The notes: generated by a model not told the origin, from the letters alone. Shown: positions 1 through 9,351, counted from the stretch's first letter. The stretch: 64,000 nt of DNA from an uncultured Bacteroidia bacterium (GCA_902801885.1 CADCJX010000007.1:1-64000); one strand, 5' to 3'. A program made the numbers and translations.

Positions 1-917
1 GAATCGAAGTTCTTAGGCAGGTAGAATCCCATAAGCATGGCGACTCCTGTGGCAATGTCCGTGTAGCCTGAGAAGTCGGCATAGACCTGGAGTGAATAGC
101 CAAACAGAGCCGTAAGGTTCTCGAAGCCTGTGTACAAAAGGGGATTCTCGAAGACCCTGTCGCAGAAGTTTACTGCCAGATAGTCGCTCAGGATCAACTT
201 CTTGGCGAGACCGTTAAGGATCCAGAACACTGCTATGCCGAACTGGGTCCTGCCAAGGAAGAATGGTTTCCTTAGCTGAGGAATGAAATCCTTCGCCCTC
301 ACGATAGGACCTGCGACCAGTTGCGGGAAGAAGCTGAGGTAGAATCCGAAATCCATGAAATTCCGCACCGGCTTCATGCCTCGCGATACATCTACCACAT
401 AGCTGATGGCCTGGAAGATGAAGAACGAGATGCCCACCGGGAGGAATATCGAATCTACGCTGAAAGCCTGGGATCCTACAAGGCTGTTTCCGGCGGCAGC
501 AAACCAGTCCTTGACTACGAAGGTGGTCCCGAAAAGGTTGTTGGCAACATCGGTTATGAAATAGGCGTACTTGTAGTAGCAAAGCAGCGAGAGATCCACG
601 ACCACGCTGAGGACAACCACGGTCTTTCGCCAGAAAGCCCTCCGGCAATGAGGCAGCCAGAGCCCGGCAAGGAAGTTATAGATTATCACGAAGCCCAGCA
701 GGATCAGGAAGAGTCCGCTGGTCTTGTAGTAGAAGAACAGGCTGGCGAAGAAGATGAAGGTGTTTCTCAGGAGTATCTTGTTTCTGAACACGCAAAGGAA
801 GGCCAGGACTATGGCGAAGAACGCCCAGAAATAGAACTGGGTGAACAGCAGGGGGTGAGCCTGGTCGAATGCGAACAGGTTACCGAAGAAATCAAGGATT
901 ACTTCTTTTAATCCCAT
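1..917 (-). CDS. MBOAT-family membrane O-acyltransferase (AlgI-like), 3' end outside the window
   Basis: The minus strand reads open from an ATG at 917 to the window edge, about 305 residues. It is very hydrophobic with many membrane segments. Around residues 155-200 it carries LPVGISFFIFQ, and FFPQLVAGPI follows; these are signatures of membrane-bound O-acyltransferases of the AlgI/PatA/DltB type. LFGYSLQVYADFSGYTDIA near the cut end is the usual block before the catalytic His, which lies outside the window. The family moves acyl groups, usually acetyl, across the inner membrane onto extracellular or wall polysaccharide. The start overlaps the preceding SGNH gene by 10 nt and has GGAGG just upstream, so translational coupling is likely. 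Family assignment is firm; the substrate is unknown. Confidence 0.9.
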   Translation of the reverse strand, partial: MGLKEVILDFFGNLFAFDQAHPLLFTQFYFWAFFAIVLAFLCVFRNKILLRNTFIFFASLFFYYKTSGLFLILLGFVIIYNFLAGLWLPHCRRAFWRKTVVVLSVVVDLSLLCYYKYAYFITDVANNLFGTTFVVKDWFAAAGNSLVGSQAFSVDSIFLPVGISFFIFQAISYVVDVSRGMKPVRNFMDFGFYLSFFPQLVAGPIVRAKDFIPQLRKPFFLGRTQFGIAVFWILNGLAKKLILSDYLAVNFCDRVFENPLLYTGFENLTALFGYSLQVYADFSGYTDIATGVAMLMGFYLPKNFD

Positions 918-2176
918 GACACCCTCCTTCTCAAATGTTCGACATATTTGCCCATGAGAGCATTGAACAGCAGGTCGCCGACCACTGCATAACCTTCCTC
1001 GGTAAAATGGATCTTATCCCTCTTGGCGAGTCCGGCTTCTTCCCAGTCTTTCATCGACTCCAGGCCACCCATGATCTCAAAGAGGTCCCAGACTCCGCCT
1101 CCGAAGTCCGAACAGATCCGGAAGAAAGCATCCTCGACCTCAAGGCCGTTCCTGTTGACCGAATACACCCGCCTGCGCACACGCTTATAACTGTCATTAT
1201 TGGTTATGAACAGAAGGGCGCAGTCCGGATTGACCGCCCGGACCTTGGAAATCAAGACCTTGTAACGGGCGATGAAATCCTCCTTCGAGAAATCCTTCCC
1301 TGAAGCGTCATTTATTCCTATTCCGAAAACCACAAGATCGGGGCGCACAAGCTGGAGATCCCTCTCGAAATCCTCGCACCTGAGATAGGAAGGCAGGGCA
1401 GCTCCGTTGACTCCTATTCCCGTAACTGAAATCCCCGGTTTACGGTTGTCAAGGAATATTCCTGTGACCGTGAGAGTTCCGTCACCCCTGTCCAGGGCTA
1501 CAGTGACTGAGTCGGCAGGTGCCGGAAGGTCGAAGGACCAAAGGGAAGTTTCTTCGACGCGCATCCCCCTAAGTGTGTCCCCTGATTCCAGCAAGACCAG
1601 CGGCGAGCGCTCCCCTTCCGAGGAATATCCAAGCACCTTTACCTCGTCAAAACTGAAAGAAGGATCCATCTCTGTGGCATTCCTGGCATTCAGGACCACC
1701 CGGAGGAAGGCTGTCGAATCAGAAGATGAGAGAGCCATCCCGGAAAGACCAAGGCGCCGGTCAGGCTCCCTAGAAACATTCTTGGTAGCCTTCCACTCCC
1801 CAGCAAACCTGGTCCGGAAACTGCTGGGATTGTTCGTCTTGGCCGCTGAGAACGGGAAGACCAGTCCGCGGCCTCCGTCAAGGCTGTCCCCGAGTGCAAG
1901 GAGGTCGTTGCGAAGCTGCCTTGTCATAGTGCCGGCCTGGACGTGTGAACCGCCTATGTGCATGATCCGGAGATTGGTGTTCCTTTCGAAAAGGACCCTG
2001 TCCATCTTGCGGAAGAATGTCTCGAAAGCGGAACTGTCCCCCCTGAATACAATCCTGTTGCTGTCGAAACAGGCAAACTCAAGGGAAGGCACCGGCCTTC
2101 GCACCGTCTGAGCACAAAGTATAGCCGGCAACAGCATAAGCGCCAATGAATATTCCAAGATCCTCCTCCGCATCAT
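908..2176 (-). CDS. Secreted SGNH/GDSL-type hydrolase or acyl-transfer partner
   Basis: A protein of 422 residues with an N-terminal signal peptide (hydrophobic to about residue 22, ending CAQT). SGNH blocks are visible: IGGSHVQ with Ser77 as nucleophile (GGS instead of GDS), GIGINDA as the GxND block, and DKIH (Asp387/His390) near the C terminus. It sits between a second SGNH gene (4-nt ATGA overlap upstream) and an MBOAT gene (10-nt overlap downstream). In AlgI/AlgX and PatA/PatB systems, an SGNH-fold periplasmic partner transfers the acyl group supplied by the MBOAT protein. I infer the same here, with esterase as the alternative. Confidence 0.85.
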   Translation of the reverse strand: MMRRRILEYSLALMLLPAILCAQTVRRPVPSLEFACFDSNRIVFRGDSSAFETFFRKMDRVLFERNTNLRIMHIGGSHVQAGTMTRQLRNDLLALGDSLDGGRGLVFPFSAAKTNNPSSFRTRFAGEWKATKNVSREPDRRLGLSGMALSSSDSTAFLRVVLNARNATEMDPSFSFDEVKVLGYSSEGERSPLVLLESGDTLRGMRVEETSLWSFDLPAPADSVTVALDRGDGTLTVTGIFLDNRKPGISVTGIGVNGAALPSYLRCEDFERDLQLVRPDLVVFGIGINDASGKDFSKEDFIARYKVLISKVRAVNPDCALLFITNNDSYKRVRRRVYSVNRNGLEVEDAFFRICSDFGGGVWDLFEIMGGLESMKDWEEAGLAKRDKIHFTEEGYAVVGDLLFNALMGKYVEHLRRRVSWD

Positions 2177-3621
2177 CTGTTCATATATTCATTGAGCTCC
2201 TCCTCAGGAAGTTTCCTGCGAAGCTGGAGGAAGTCATGATAGACAAGGAGGGACCTGGCAAGGGCACTGCCGACCTCATTGGCCCCGCGAGTCGTGAAAT
2301 GGATGTAGTCCGGTCCTGCCAGCGGAGGGTTGTGATTCACCCACTGGCGCATGGACCCGGAACCTCCCATCATGTTGAAGGTGTCCCAATAGGCAACGCC
2401 GTTCTGCAGGCAGTGGACCTTCAGGGAATCATTTAGTTCCGGCAGAAGCGGCCAGGTCACGAGAGACCCGTTGACGCTCTTGCACATGTCTGCCGGGCCG
2501 ACGAAGAGAAGGGTGGCCTTCGGAGCAACCTTCCTGAAGTACTCGAACTGCTCATCAATCCTGTCCACGTAGAGGGAGATTCCTTTCCTTGAACTGATTC
2601 CCGGCATTGCATTGCCACCGAACTGGAGGATGACAAGGCGGGTGTCAGTCCTGTCGAAAGACTGCTTCATGACGGTCGAATCTATGTCCGTGAAGACAGT
2701 TCCGGAACAACCCCTCATTGCCACGTTGTCAACCGTGACGCCCGGGGCGCCGTCAAGCATTATTCCGTAGACCTCGGCATCTCCTGAAAAAGTGATAGAA
2801 CCGGATTTTACATCGTAAGGCAGTTCCCAAGAGACCATGGTGACCTCATTGATCGCAGAATCAAGGACTTCCTTCCGGGGTGCAAGGGTGTCGCACTTCA
2901 AGGTCAATGACAGTCCTGGGCTGTTATGACCGAGCAGGACCGAGACCCTGGAGATCCGGCTGGCGTTTTCCTGGGCATAGCGGTTCTCGGTCTTGCGGAA
3001 ATTGAATCGGCCGCTGCCGAACACTCCGACATGCTGGGTCATAGGCCCGTAACGATGGGTTGACGTCCAATGGGAAAGGGAATCGGAAACCCTTGCATAA
3101 CGGACAAGTGAACCGCTGGCATACTGGGTCACTGAAACAGATGATATGGTCTTGACCATCGGCACCATACCGGGGCCGGAACCTCCGAATCTCTCCTGAA
3201 GCTCCTGGCGGAGAATTGAGGAAATCCTGTCCATCTCCAACTGGGAGTCACCGTAGTGCATGACCCTCAGGACCCTGCCTTCTGCGCCGGCATGCTCCAT
3301 TTCCACAAAGAGTGAATCGAAATAGGAATAGCCGCTGTCTGGAAGGAATATGCGATTGGGATCGGAAGTGAAATATTCTTTGAAGAAACCAAGGGTGTCA
3401 TCGGACTCCTGCATCAGTTCGAAGGCCCTCCTGGCAGCGAGGATGGCCGAGTCTGCATCTGGACCTTCCCCGTCCTTCAGATCCTGTAAATAGGCTTCGT
3501 ACGAAGGGAAACGGAACGTCATGCCCCGGGTCTTGATCCCGTCTGATGGGAAGAAATACCAGCAGGCGACGACAAGGGCCAGGACAGAGATTACGAATAG
3601 AGCAACAGCGTAGCGTTTCAT
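2173..3621 (-). CDS. Membrane-anchored SGNH/GDSL-type protein, second copy in the O-acylation operon
   Basis: I chose the ATG at 3621 because the next residues form a basic start plus one transmembrane anchor (residues 4-24). The open frame extends 43 codons further upstream but that part has no signal-like character. The product has 483 residues. SGNH motifs are MHYGDSQ (Ser126), an FGGN block, and DYIH (Asp439/His442). The C terminus overlaps the next gene by 4 nt, so this is the first gene of the three-gene operon with an MBOAT acyltransferase. A periplasmic acyl-transfer or esterase role on surface glycan is inferred. The protein resembles its neighbour in layout, which suggests paralogy. 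Confidence 0.83.
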   Translation of the reverse strand: MKRYAVALFVISVLALVVACWYFFPSDGIKTRGMTFRFPSYEAYLQDLKDGEGPDADSAILAARRAFELMQESDDTLGFFKEYFTSDPNRIFLPDSGYSYFDSLFVEMEHAGAEGRVLRVMHYGDSQLEMDRISSILRQELQERFGGSGPGMVPMVKTISSVSVTQYASGSLVRYARVSDSLSHWTSTHRYGPMTQHVGVFGSGRFNFRKTENRYAQENASRISRVSVLLGHNSPGLSLTLKCDTLAPRKEVLDSAINEVTMVSWELPYDVKSGSITFSGDAEVYGIMLDGAPGVTVDNVAMRGCSGTVFTDIDSTVMKQSFDRTDTRLVILQFGGNAMPGISSRKGISLYVDRIDEQFEYFRKVAPKATLLFVGPADMCKSVNGSLVTWPLLPELNDSLKVHCLQNGVAYWDTFNMMGGSGSMRQWVNHNPPLAGPDYIHFTTRGANEVGSALARSLLVYHDFLQLRRKLPEEELNEYMNR

Positions 3622-3656
3622 CCCGTCAAAACAAGGGTTCAAAGTTACAAATTTAT

Positions 3657-3664
3657 TATATTTG
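3657..3664 (+). promoter_or_regulatory. Bacteroidetes-type -7 box (TATATTTG) for the transglutaminase-fold lipoprotein
   Basis: TATATTTG fits the TAnnTTTG -7 element of the Bacteroidetes primary sigma factor and lies 23 nt before the ATG at 3688. No clear TTTG -33 box is seen at the usual 19-21 nt spacing. Confidence 0.4.
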
Positions 3665-3687
3665 TAAGATTGCAATCTTAACGAATC

Positions 3688-6207
3688 ATGAGAAAGTATC
3701 TGATCGCAGCCATGGCAATGCTGCTTCTGGCATCCTGCGAAGTTCATCATTTCATCACCGACAACGGATTCAGGAATCAGGTTGAAAATGATTTCGAAGC
3801 CAGGATGGCTTCCAACCCCAACTTAAAGAGTTTCTGCCCGGTAGACAGTTTGATGCTGACGACCGAGGAAAAGGAAGCCCTGAAATTCCTCTATGCTTAC
3901 ATGCCTCTTGCGGACCTTACCGACTATCCCTTGAGCTATTACCTCGACTGCGTCCAGTCTTCTTTCAAGACTCGCGAAGAGATGGGTTGGAATGTCCCCG
4001 AGCGCATATTCAGGCACTTTGTCCTGCCGATAAGGGTCAACAACGAAAAACTAGACACAGCCAGGATGGCCTTCGCCAGGGAGATCAAGCCCCGCATCGA
4101 AGGAATGAGCATGAAGGACGCCATTCTCGAAGTCAATCACTGGTGCCATGAGAAGCTCACCTACAAGCCTTCCGATGCCAGGACGCTTTCCCCGCTAGCT
4201 AGCGCAATGAGCACCCTGGCCCGCTGCGGAGAGGAATCTACCTTCACGGTGACAGCCCTCCGTTCGGTCGGCATCCCGGCACGCCAGGTCTACACCCCCC
4301 GCTGGGCCCACACTGACGACAATCACGCCTGGGTTGAAGCTTGGGCCGACGGAGAGTGGTACTTCATGGGCGCCTGTGAACCGGAGCCTGTGCTGAACCT
4401 GGGTTGGTTCAATGCCCCCGCAAGCCGCGGAATGCTCATGCACACCAGAGTCTTCGGACGTTACGACGGTCCCGAAGAGAAGGTTATGGAAGGACCCAAC
4501 ATCACGGAAATCAACCTGATAGACAACTATGCCAAGACAGCCCGTGCTGATTTCAAGGTCGTCCGTGAAGATGGCAGCCCTGTGGACAGCGCCCTCGTAG
4601 ATTTCAAGATATACAACTACGCTGAGTTCTATTCAGCCCTCTCCAAATTCACAGACAACGAAGGCCGCACCTTCCTGACCGCCGGAATGGGAGATATGCT
4701 CGCTTGGGCCTCTAAGGACGGTCTCTACGGATGGTCCAAGGTCTCTTTCGGTAAAGATTCGCTGGTCACCATCGTGATATCCAAGGATCACTCAGGTGAG
4801 GCTGAACAAATGATGATCGTCCCTCCGCCGGAGACTGCAAACCTGCCGGAAGTAACTGAGGAACAGCGAAAGGCCAATGACATCCGTTTCGCCCAGGAAG
4901 ACCTCATCCGGAAGAGTTACATGGCTACCTTTGCAAAAGATGACGGTACCCCTAAGGGCAGGCTCCTTGCCAAGGCTGCCGGCAACCATGCTGTAATCGA
5001 GAAATTCCTTGCAGACCATCCGGACCAGAGGGCCATGGACCTGCTTCAGTCGCTGAGTGACAAGGACATGATCGACGTAACTAGGGAAATCCTGGACGAC
5101 AGCTATCTTTCTGAAGAGTCCATCCTCTGCCCGAGGATAGAGAACGAATTCCTCAGTCCCTACAAGGGATTCTTCAAGAAAGTCCTGAGCGCGGAGGAGA
5201 AGAAGGCGCTTTCGGATCCTGCCACCCTGGTCAAATGGGTCAATGACAACATCGAGGTCTTCGACGATCCCAAGGCTACAAGGATTCCGATGTCACCTGA
5301 AGGAGTATGGCGCGCAAGGATGGCCGACACTCGTTCCAGGAACCTGTTCTTCATCTCACTGGCGAGGACCCTCGGTATCGATGCAAGAAAGGATCCGGTG
5401 ACCGGTAAGGTTCAGTACGCTTCCAACGGATGGAGGGATGTGGACTTCGAGTCGGCAAGCGACGCCGTGGCGCCGACAGGTCAGGTACGTCTTGACTACA
5501 ATCCCACGGTTGCCCTTGCCAATCCAGGTTATTACAGCCATTTCACGATCAGCAAGATCGTGGATGGCCGCACCCAGGTCCTCAGCTTCGACGAAGGCCA
5601 GGTGGACATGGGCGGTGGAGTCAGCTGGGAAAACGTCTTCAAGAAGGGCACTCCGGTCGACACCGGTGAATATATCCTCGTGAGCGGAAACCGCCTTTCC
5701 GACGGAAGTGTTCCGGTGACCATGCAGCATTTCACCGTGAAGGAAGGGGAAACCACGACGCTCGACCTTACCATCACCATCCCGGACAACAAGCTCAGCG
5801 TAATCGGGAGCTTTGACGCCGAGACAAAATACAAGGTCTCCGCAGATTCTGATCCTGTCTCCATCCTCTCTACAACGGGACGTGGAGTCTACGTCGTAGC
5901 CTTCCTCACCCCGCGTCAAGAGCCGTCGGTACATGCTATCAACGACCTCATAGCCAGCAAGGAAGGACTTGAAAAATGGGGGCGTCCAATCATGCTCCTA
6001 ACCTCTGAGGAAGGACTTGATTGGGTCAAGGACTATTCTGACAGGCTTCCTTCCAATGTCCGTTTCGGAATAGTTCCCAAGGAGATGATGACAGGAGCAA
6101 TGCCGAAAGTCATGATCGCCGACACCTTCAACCGCGTTTTCTTCAAGACCGAAGGCTACACCATCGGCCTCGGCAACCAGCTTCTCGGAGCGATAGCCAA
6201 GATCTAG
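3688..6207 (+). CDS. Transglutaminase-core lipoprotein
   Basis: An 839-residue lipoprotein: the signal peptide ends in LLLASC, with Cys17 as the lipidation site. A transglutaminase-like core lies at about residues 150-235: Cys180 in ARCGEES, His213 in DNHAWVEAW, then GACEPEP, which probably supplies the third acidic residue. A second region near residues 515-580 (ADTRSRNLFFISLARTLGIDA) resembles the same fold with the Cys lost, so the protein may hold one active and one degenerate copy. The C-terminal part is beta-rich with a thioredoxin-like flavour. Family members act as peptidases or amidases rather than cross-linkers in many bacteria. The gene is divergent from the O-acylation operon. The substrate is unknown. 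Confidence 0.82.
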   Translation: MRKYLIAAMAMLLLASCEVHHFITDNGFRNQVENDFEARMASNPNLKSFCPVDSLMLTTEEKEALKFLYAYMPLADLTDYPLSYYLDCVQSSFKTREEMGWNVPERIFRHFVLPIRVNNEKLDTARMAFAREIKPRIEGMSMKDAILEVNHWCHEKLTYKPSDARTLSPLASAMSTLARCGEESTFTVTALRSVGIPARQVYTPRWAHTDDNHAWVEAWADGEWYFMGACEPEPVLNLGWFNAPASRGMLMHTRVFGRYDGPEEKVMEGPNITEINLIDNYAKTARADFKVVREDGSPVDSALVDFKIYNYAEFYSALSKFTDNEGRTFLTAGMGDMLAWASKDGLYGWSKVSFGKDSLVTIVISKDHSGEAEQMMIVPPPETANLPEVTEEQRKANDIRFAQEDLIRKSYMATFAKDDGTPKGRLLAKAAGNHAVIEKFLADHPDQRAMDLLQSLSDKDMIDVTREILDDSYLSEESILCPRIENEFLSPYKGFFKKVLSAEEKKALSDPATLVKWVNDNIEVFDDPKATRIPMSPEGVWRARMADTRSRNLFFISLARTLGIDARKDPVTGKVQYASNGWRDVDFESASDAVAPTGQVRLDYNPTVALANPGYYSHFTISKIVDGRTQVLSFDEGQVDMGGGVSWENVFKKGTPVDTGEYILVSGNRLSDGSVPVTMQHFTVKEGETTTLDLTITIPDNKLSVIGSFDAETKYKVSADSDPVSILSTTGRGVYVVAFLTPRQEPSVHAINDLIASKEGLEKWGRPIMLLTSEEGLDWVKDYSDRLPSNVRFGIVPKEMMTGAMPKVMIADTFNRVFFKTEGYTIGLGNQLLGAIAKI

Positions 6208-6220
6208 TAAGATAAAGACA

Positions 6221-6256
6221 AAAAACGAGGCCGGACCAAACGATCCGGCCTCGTTT
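6221..6256. terminator. Bidirectional rho-independent terminator between converging genes
   Basis: A perfect 13-bp inverted repeat, 6223-6235 (AAACGAGGCCGGA) with 6244-6256, has an 8-nt loop. On the minus strand it is followed by a T run, so it suits the EF-G2 transcript best, but it lies between two convergent genes and can serve both. Confidence 0.85.
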
Positions 6257-6270
6257 CATTTATGTCAGGA

Positions 6271-8418
6271 TTAGTCCTCGTCCTGCTCCTGGGCGGCGTA
6301 TTCGGCGAGAAGCTTGGTCTGGACATCAGCAGGAACCTGCTGGTAGTCGGCGAACTTCATCGTGAAGGTAGCTGCGCCTCCGGTAAGGGAGCTGAGGGTG
6401 GTGGAGTACCTGTAGAGTTCTGCGAGCGGAACGCGGGCGTGGAGGATGGTGAATCCCTTATCCATGTCCTGGTTCATGATCATTCCACGGCGACCGTTAA
6501 GGTCGGACATGCAAGGACCTACGAACTCGTTCGGAGTGAGGATGTCCACGTTGTAGATAGGCTCGAGGATCTTCGGACCAGCGTTACGGAAGGCCTCCTT
6601 GAAGGCGTTACGACCGGCGATGATGAAGGCGATTTCCTTGGAATCCACCGGGTGCATCTTACCGTCGTAGACGTAAACCCTGATGTCACGGGCATATGAA
6701 CCGGTGAGAGGGCCCTCGGTCATCTTGTCGTTGATACCCTTGAGGATAGCAGGCATGAAGCCGAGATCGATGGCACCACCAACGACGCAGTTGATGAACT
6801 CGAGCTTGCCACCCCATTCGAGGTCATAGCTTTCCTGGGACTTGATATTGAGGATAGTCTCCTTTCCGTTGATCATGAACTTGTTGCCGGCGGGCTCACC
6901 CTCGACGTAAGGGCAGACGAGGAGATGGACCTCACCGAACTGGCCTGCACCACCGGACTGCTTCTTGTGGCGGTACTGAGCGGTAGCGACCTTGGTGATG
7001 GTCTCACGGTAAGGCACCTTAGGAGCGAGGAACTCGATGTTCTGCTTGAACTCGTTGTTCATTCTCCACTTCACGAGGTTGATGGCCTGCTCGCCCTGGC
7101 CGCTGAGGATGGTCTGGCGGAGTTCCTTGGAATATTCTACGTTGATGGTAGGATCCTGTGCGGCGATCTTGTTGAGTGCCTCACCGACCTTTGCCTCATC
7201 GTTCTTGTCGACAGCCTTGACTGCGCAGCGATACCTTGCGTCAGGGAAGACCATGTGCTCGATGGCATCCTGTCCTGCTGCAGCGAGGGTAACGTCGGTC
7301 TTGCCGGCCTTGAGCTTCATGACGCAGCCGATGTCACCTGCGGAGATGGAAGTGACCCTGTCCTTCTTGTTGACAGCATAGAGAGCGGAAAGACGCTCAC
7401 TGTTGCCGGTCTCAGGATTCACAAGGTCGGCACCTTCCTTGAGGACACCGCTCATCACCTTGAAGAAGGAGACGTCGCCAAGGTGCTGCTCGACGGAAGT
7501 CTTGTAGATGAATATGCTGACAGGACCGTTGGCATCGCACTTCAGCTCACCGCCACCGATGGTCTTCTGGACGGTTCCTTCAGGTGAAGGAGCGACGTTG
7601 ACGACGAATTCCATGAGCCTCTTGACACCCACGTCCTTCTTGGCGGAGATGCAGAAGACGGGCATGACCTCCCTCTTGGCGAGACCGGCACGAAGACCGG
7701 CGCGGACCTCGTCGATTGAGAGTTCCATGGTCTCGAAATATTTCTCCATGAGGGCATCGTCTCCTTCGGCAGCCTTCTCTACGAGCTCCATGTGAAGCTC
7801 CTCGGCCTCGTCGGCATATTCAGCGGGGATTTCAAGCTCCTCGAAATTGCCGTTCTCATCCTTGAAACGATAGTACTTCATGGTGATGACATCCACGATG
7901 CCGTCGAAACCGAGGCCGGGATTGACAGGGAACTGTGCGAAGACGACCTTCTTGTCGAAAGCTTCCTTCAGGGTGTCACGGGTGTGCTCCCAGTTGGCCT
8001 TCTCGGTGTCGAGCTCGTTCACAGCCACGATCATGGGCTTAGCATACTGGTCGGCATAACGGGCGAAGATCTCAGTTCCGACCTCCACGCCCTGCTGGGC
8101 GTTGATGGTGAGGATTGCGGATTCGCAGACTTTGAAAGCGGAGATAGCGCCACCGCAGAAGTCGTCGGAACCAGGAGCGTCAATGATGTTGAACTTGGTA
8201 TTTGCGAACTCAGCATAAAGCGGGGTAGCATAGACCGACTTCTGGTTTGTCTGCTCGAACTCGGTGTTGTCGGAAACGGTGTTCTTGGCTTCCACCGAAC
8301 CTCTGCGGTCGATTACTTTGCCCTCATAGAGCATGGCCTCGGACAACGTGGTCTTTCCTGACTTGGAGCTTCCGATCAGGACCACATTGCGGATGTCTTT
8401 TGTTGAATATTCCTTCAT
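6271..8418 (-). CDS. EF-G paralogue (EF-G2 type) lacking the catalytic histidine
   Basis: A 715-residue translational GTPase with full EF-G layout (G domain, domains II-V). The GTP-binding motifs diverge: the P-loop is GSSKSGKTT (residues 16-24), the G3 motif is DAPGSDDF (80-87) instead of DTPGHVDF, so Ser84 replaces the His needed for GTP hydrolysis, and G4 is NELD (134-137) instead of NKMD. Bacteroides species carry such a second EF-G, reported to support slow translocation without GTP hydrolysis during starvation and gut colonisation; I place this gene there by motif, not by alignment. A small acidic protein gene lies 16 nt upstream on the same strand. The housekeeping fusA is not in the window. 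Confidence 0.87.
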   Translation of the reverse strand: MKEYSTKDIRNVVLIGSSKSGKTTLSEAMLYEGKVIDRRGSVEAKNTVSDNTEFEQTNQKSVYATPLYAEFANTKFNIIDAPGSDDFCGGAISAFKVCESAILTINAQQGVEVGTEIFARYADQYAKPMIVAVNELDTEKANWEHTRDTLKEAFDKKVVFAQFPVNPGLGFDGIVDVITMKYYRFKDENGNFEELEIPAEYADEAEELHMELVEKAAEGDDALMEKYFETMELSIDEVRAGLRAGLAKREVMPVFCISAKKDVGVKRLMEFVVNVAPSPEGTVQKTIGGGELKCDANGPVSIFIYKTSVEQHLGDVSFFKVMSGVLKEGADLVNPETGNSERLSALYAVNKKDRVTSISAGDIGCVMKLKAGKTDVTLAAAGQDAIEHMVFPDARYRCAVKAVDKNDEAKVGEALNKIAAQDPTINVEYSKELRQTILSGQGEQAINLVKWRMNNEFKQNIEFLAPKVPYRETITKVATAQYRHKKQSGGAGQFGEVHLLVCPYVEGEPAGNKFMINGKETILNIKSQESYDLEWGGKLEFINCVVGGAIDLGFMPAILKGINDKMTEGPLTGSYARDIRVYVYDGKMHPVDSKEIAFIIAGRNAFKEAFRNAGPKILEPIYNVDILTPNEFVGPCMSDLNGRRGMIMNQDMDKGFTILHARVPLAELYRYSTTLSSLTGGAATFTMKFADYQQVPADVQTKLLAEYAAQEQDED

Positions 8419-8434
8419 TGCTATAAGTGATTAA

Positions 8435-8698
8435 TTATGATTCTTCTTTGGCTAAAGGGTATAACCGGGCAAATTTAGCAAAAAATGACCCATTAGCAAA
8501 ATTAGAATGATAAAAGTCCACAAGTCCCTGGCCGGAATAACCAGTCTCTTCCAAAATCAGTTTATCCAGTTCATCCTTGTCTGCACCCAAGGCGGTGCAG
8601 ATTTCTTCAAAATCCAGGTCAAGGTACACCTTGTCCTCGTCCATCGCCCGCTCGAAAGCGGCATAATCTTCCATCAACTTTTCCATATTCTCTTTCAT
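8435..8698 (-). CDS. Small acidic protein, co-transcribed upstream of EF-G2
   Basis: An 87-residue protein, rich in Glu and Asp, predicted helical and with no signal peptide. The middle (EEICTALGADKDELDKLI) looks like a helix-turn-helix or small helical bundle, but I cannot assign a family. The gap to the EF-G2 start is only 16 nt, so both are probably on one mRNA. That pairing suggests a job linked to EF-G2 or to the same starvation response. This is inference from position only. Confidence 0.7.
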   Translation of the reverse strand: MKENMEKLMEDYAAFERAMDEDKVYLDLDFEEICTALGADKDELDKLILEETGYSGQGLVDFYHSNFANGSFFAKFARLYPLAKEES

Positions 8699-8903
8699 TA
8701 TTTGTTCAGCTTTTTCCCGGGTAGTGCAAAGATGCAGAAAAGAAGTGGCGATGAAAGAAAACGGAGGGGGTAAGACGGACTGATATTTCTGTTTTTTATC
8801 AAAAAGATATGTTTCTTAATAACTACAGGTTATTTATACAAACTTTTAGTTTGTCTTAATAGTGGCTGCCATTCGATAATTTTGTGACCAAGGAAGAAAG
8901 AAC

Positions 8904-9338
8904 ATGATGGATGAAGAGATCATAATGGATGACAGCACGATCCGGGAAAACCTCAAGAATGAAAGGATTTCTCACGGATTGACCCAGAAAGTTATATCCG
9001 AGATGATCGGAATCTCCATCCCTGCCTACCAGAAACTCGAAAAAGGGAAGACACGCATCCTCAATCCCAACTTCGTCAAATGTGCCGAAGTCCTTGGTAT
9101 TTCTCTGTCGAAACTGGTCAATGGATTTCTCCCTGTCCGGAATGCCGAACGCTTGTTCACGGAAGTCCAGCAGGAATATGGAGAAAAAATCCGGATACAG
9201 GAGAGCGGTTATCGGGCGGAACTAAAGGAAAGGAACAAGGAAATCGAACGCCTCGAGAAAGTCATCAAGGACAAGGAAGACACTATCGCAACCCAGAAAC
9301 TCCTCATTGACCAGCTCATGAGCAAGGGCAGGAATTGA
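8904..9338 (+). CDS. XRE-family helix-turn-helix regulator with C-terminal coiled coil
   Basis: A 144-residue protein. Residues 11-66 form a Cro/C1-type helix-turn-helix (LKNERISHGLTQKVISEMIG, then SIPAYQKLEKG). Residues 95-140 are a charged heptad-like helix (ELKERNKEIERLEKVIKDKE) that should give a coiled-coil dimer. The start ATG at 8904 has AAGGAAG about 8 nt upstream; in-frame Met codons a few residues later are possible alternatives. It is divergent from the EF-G2 pair across a 205-bp spacer, so it may regulate that operon. Ligand and targets are unknown. Confidence 0.85.
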   Translation: MMDEEIIMDDSTIRENLKNERISHGLTQKVISEMIGISIPAYQKLEKGKTRILNPNFVKCAEVLGISLSKLVNGFLPVRNAERLFTEVQQEYGEKIRIQESGYRAELKERNKEIERLEKVIKDKEDTIATQKLLIDQLMSKGRN

Positions 9339-9351
9339 CGAAACTTTTCAT

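Noticed and set aside
321-911. Plus-strand open frame of 196 codons at the left end
   Set aside because: The opposite strand encodes a clear MBOAT protein running off the window; this frame is highly charged, without motifs, and is its shadow.
8699-8903. Possible small RNA or promoter pair in the EF-G2/XRE spacer
   Set aside because: A TAATTTTG string at 8877-8884 could be a -7 box, but spacing to TTTG (23 nt) is off and no hairpin or RNA-like pattern stands out.
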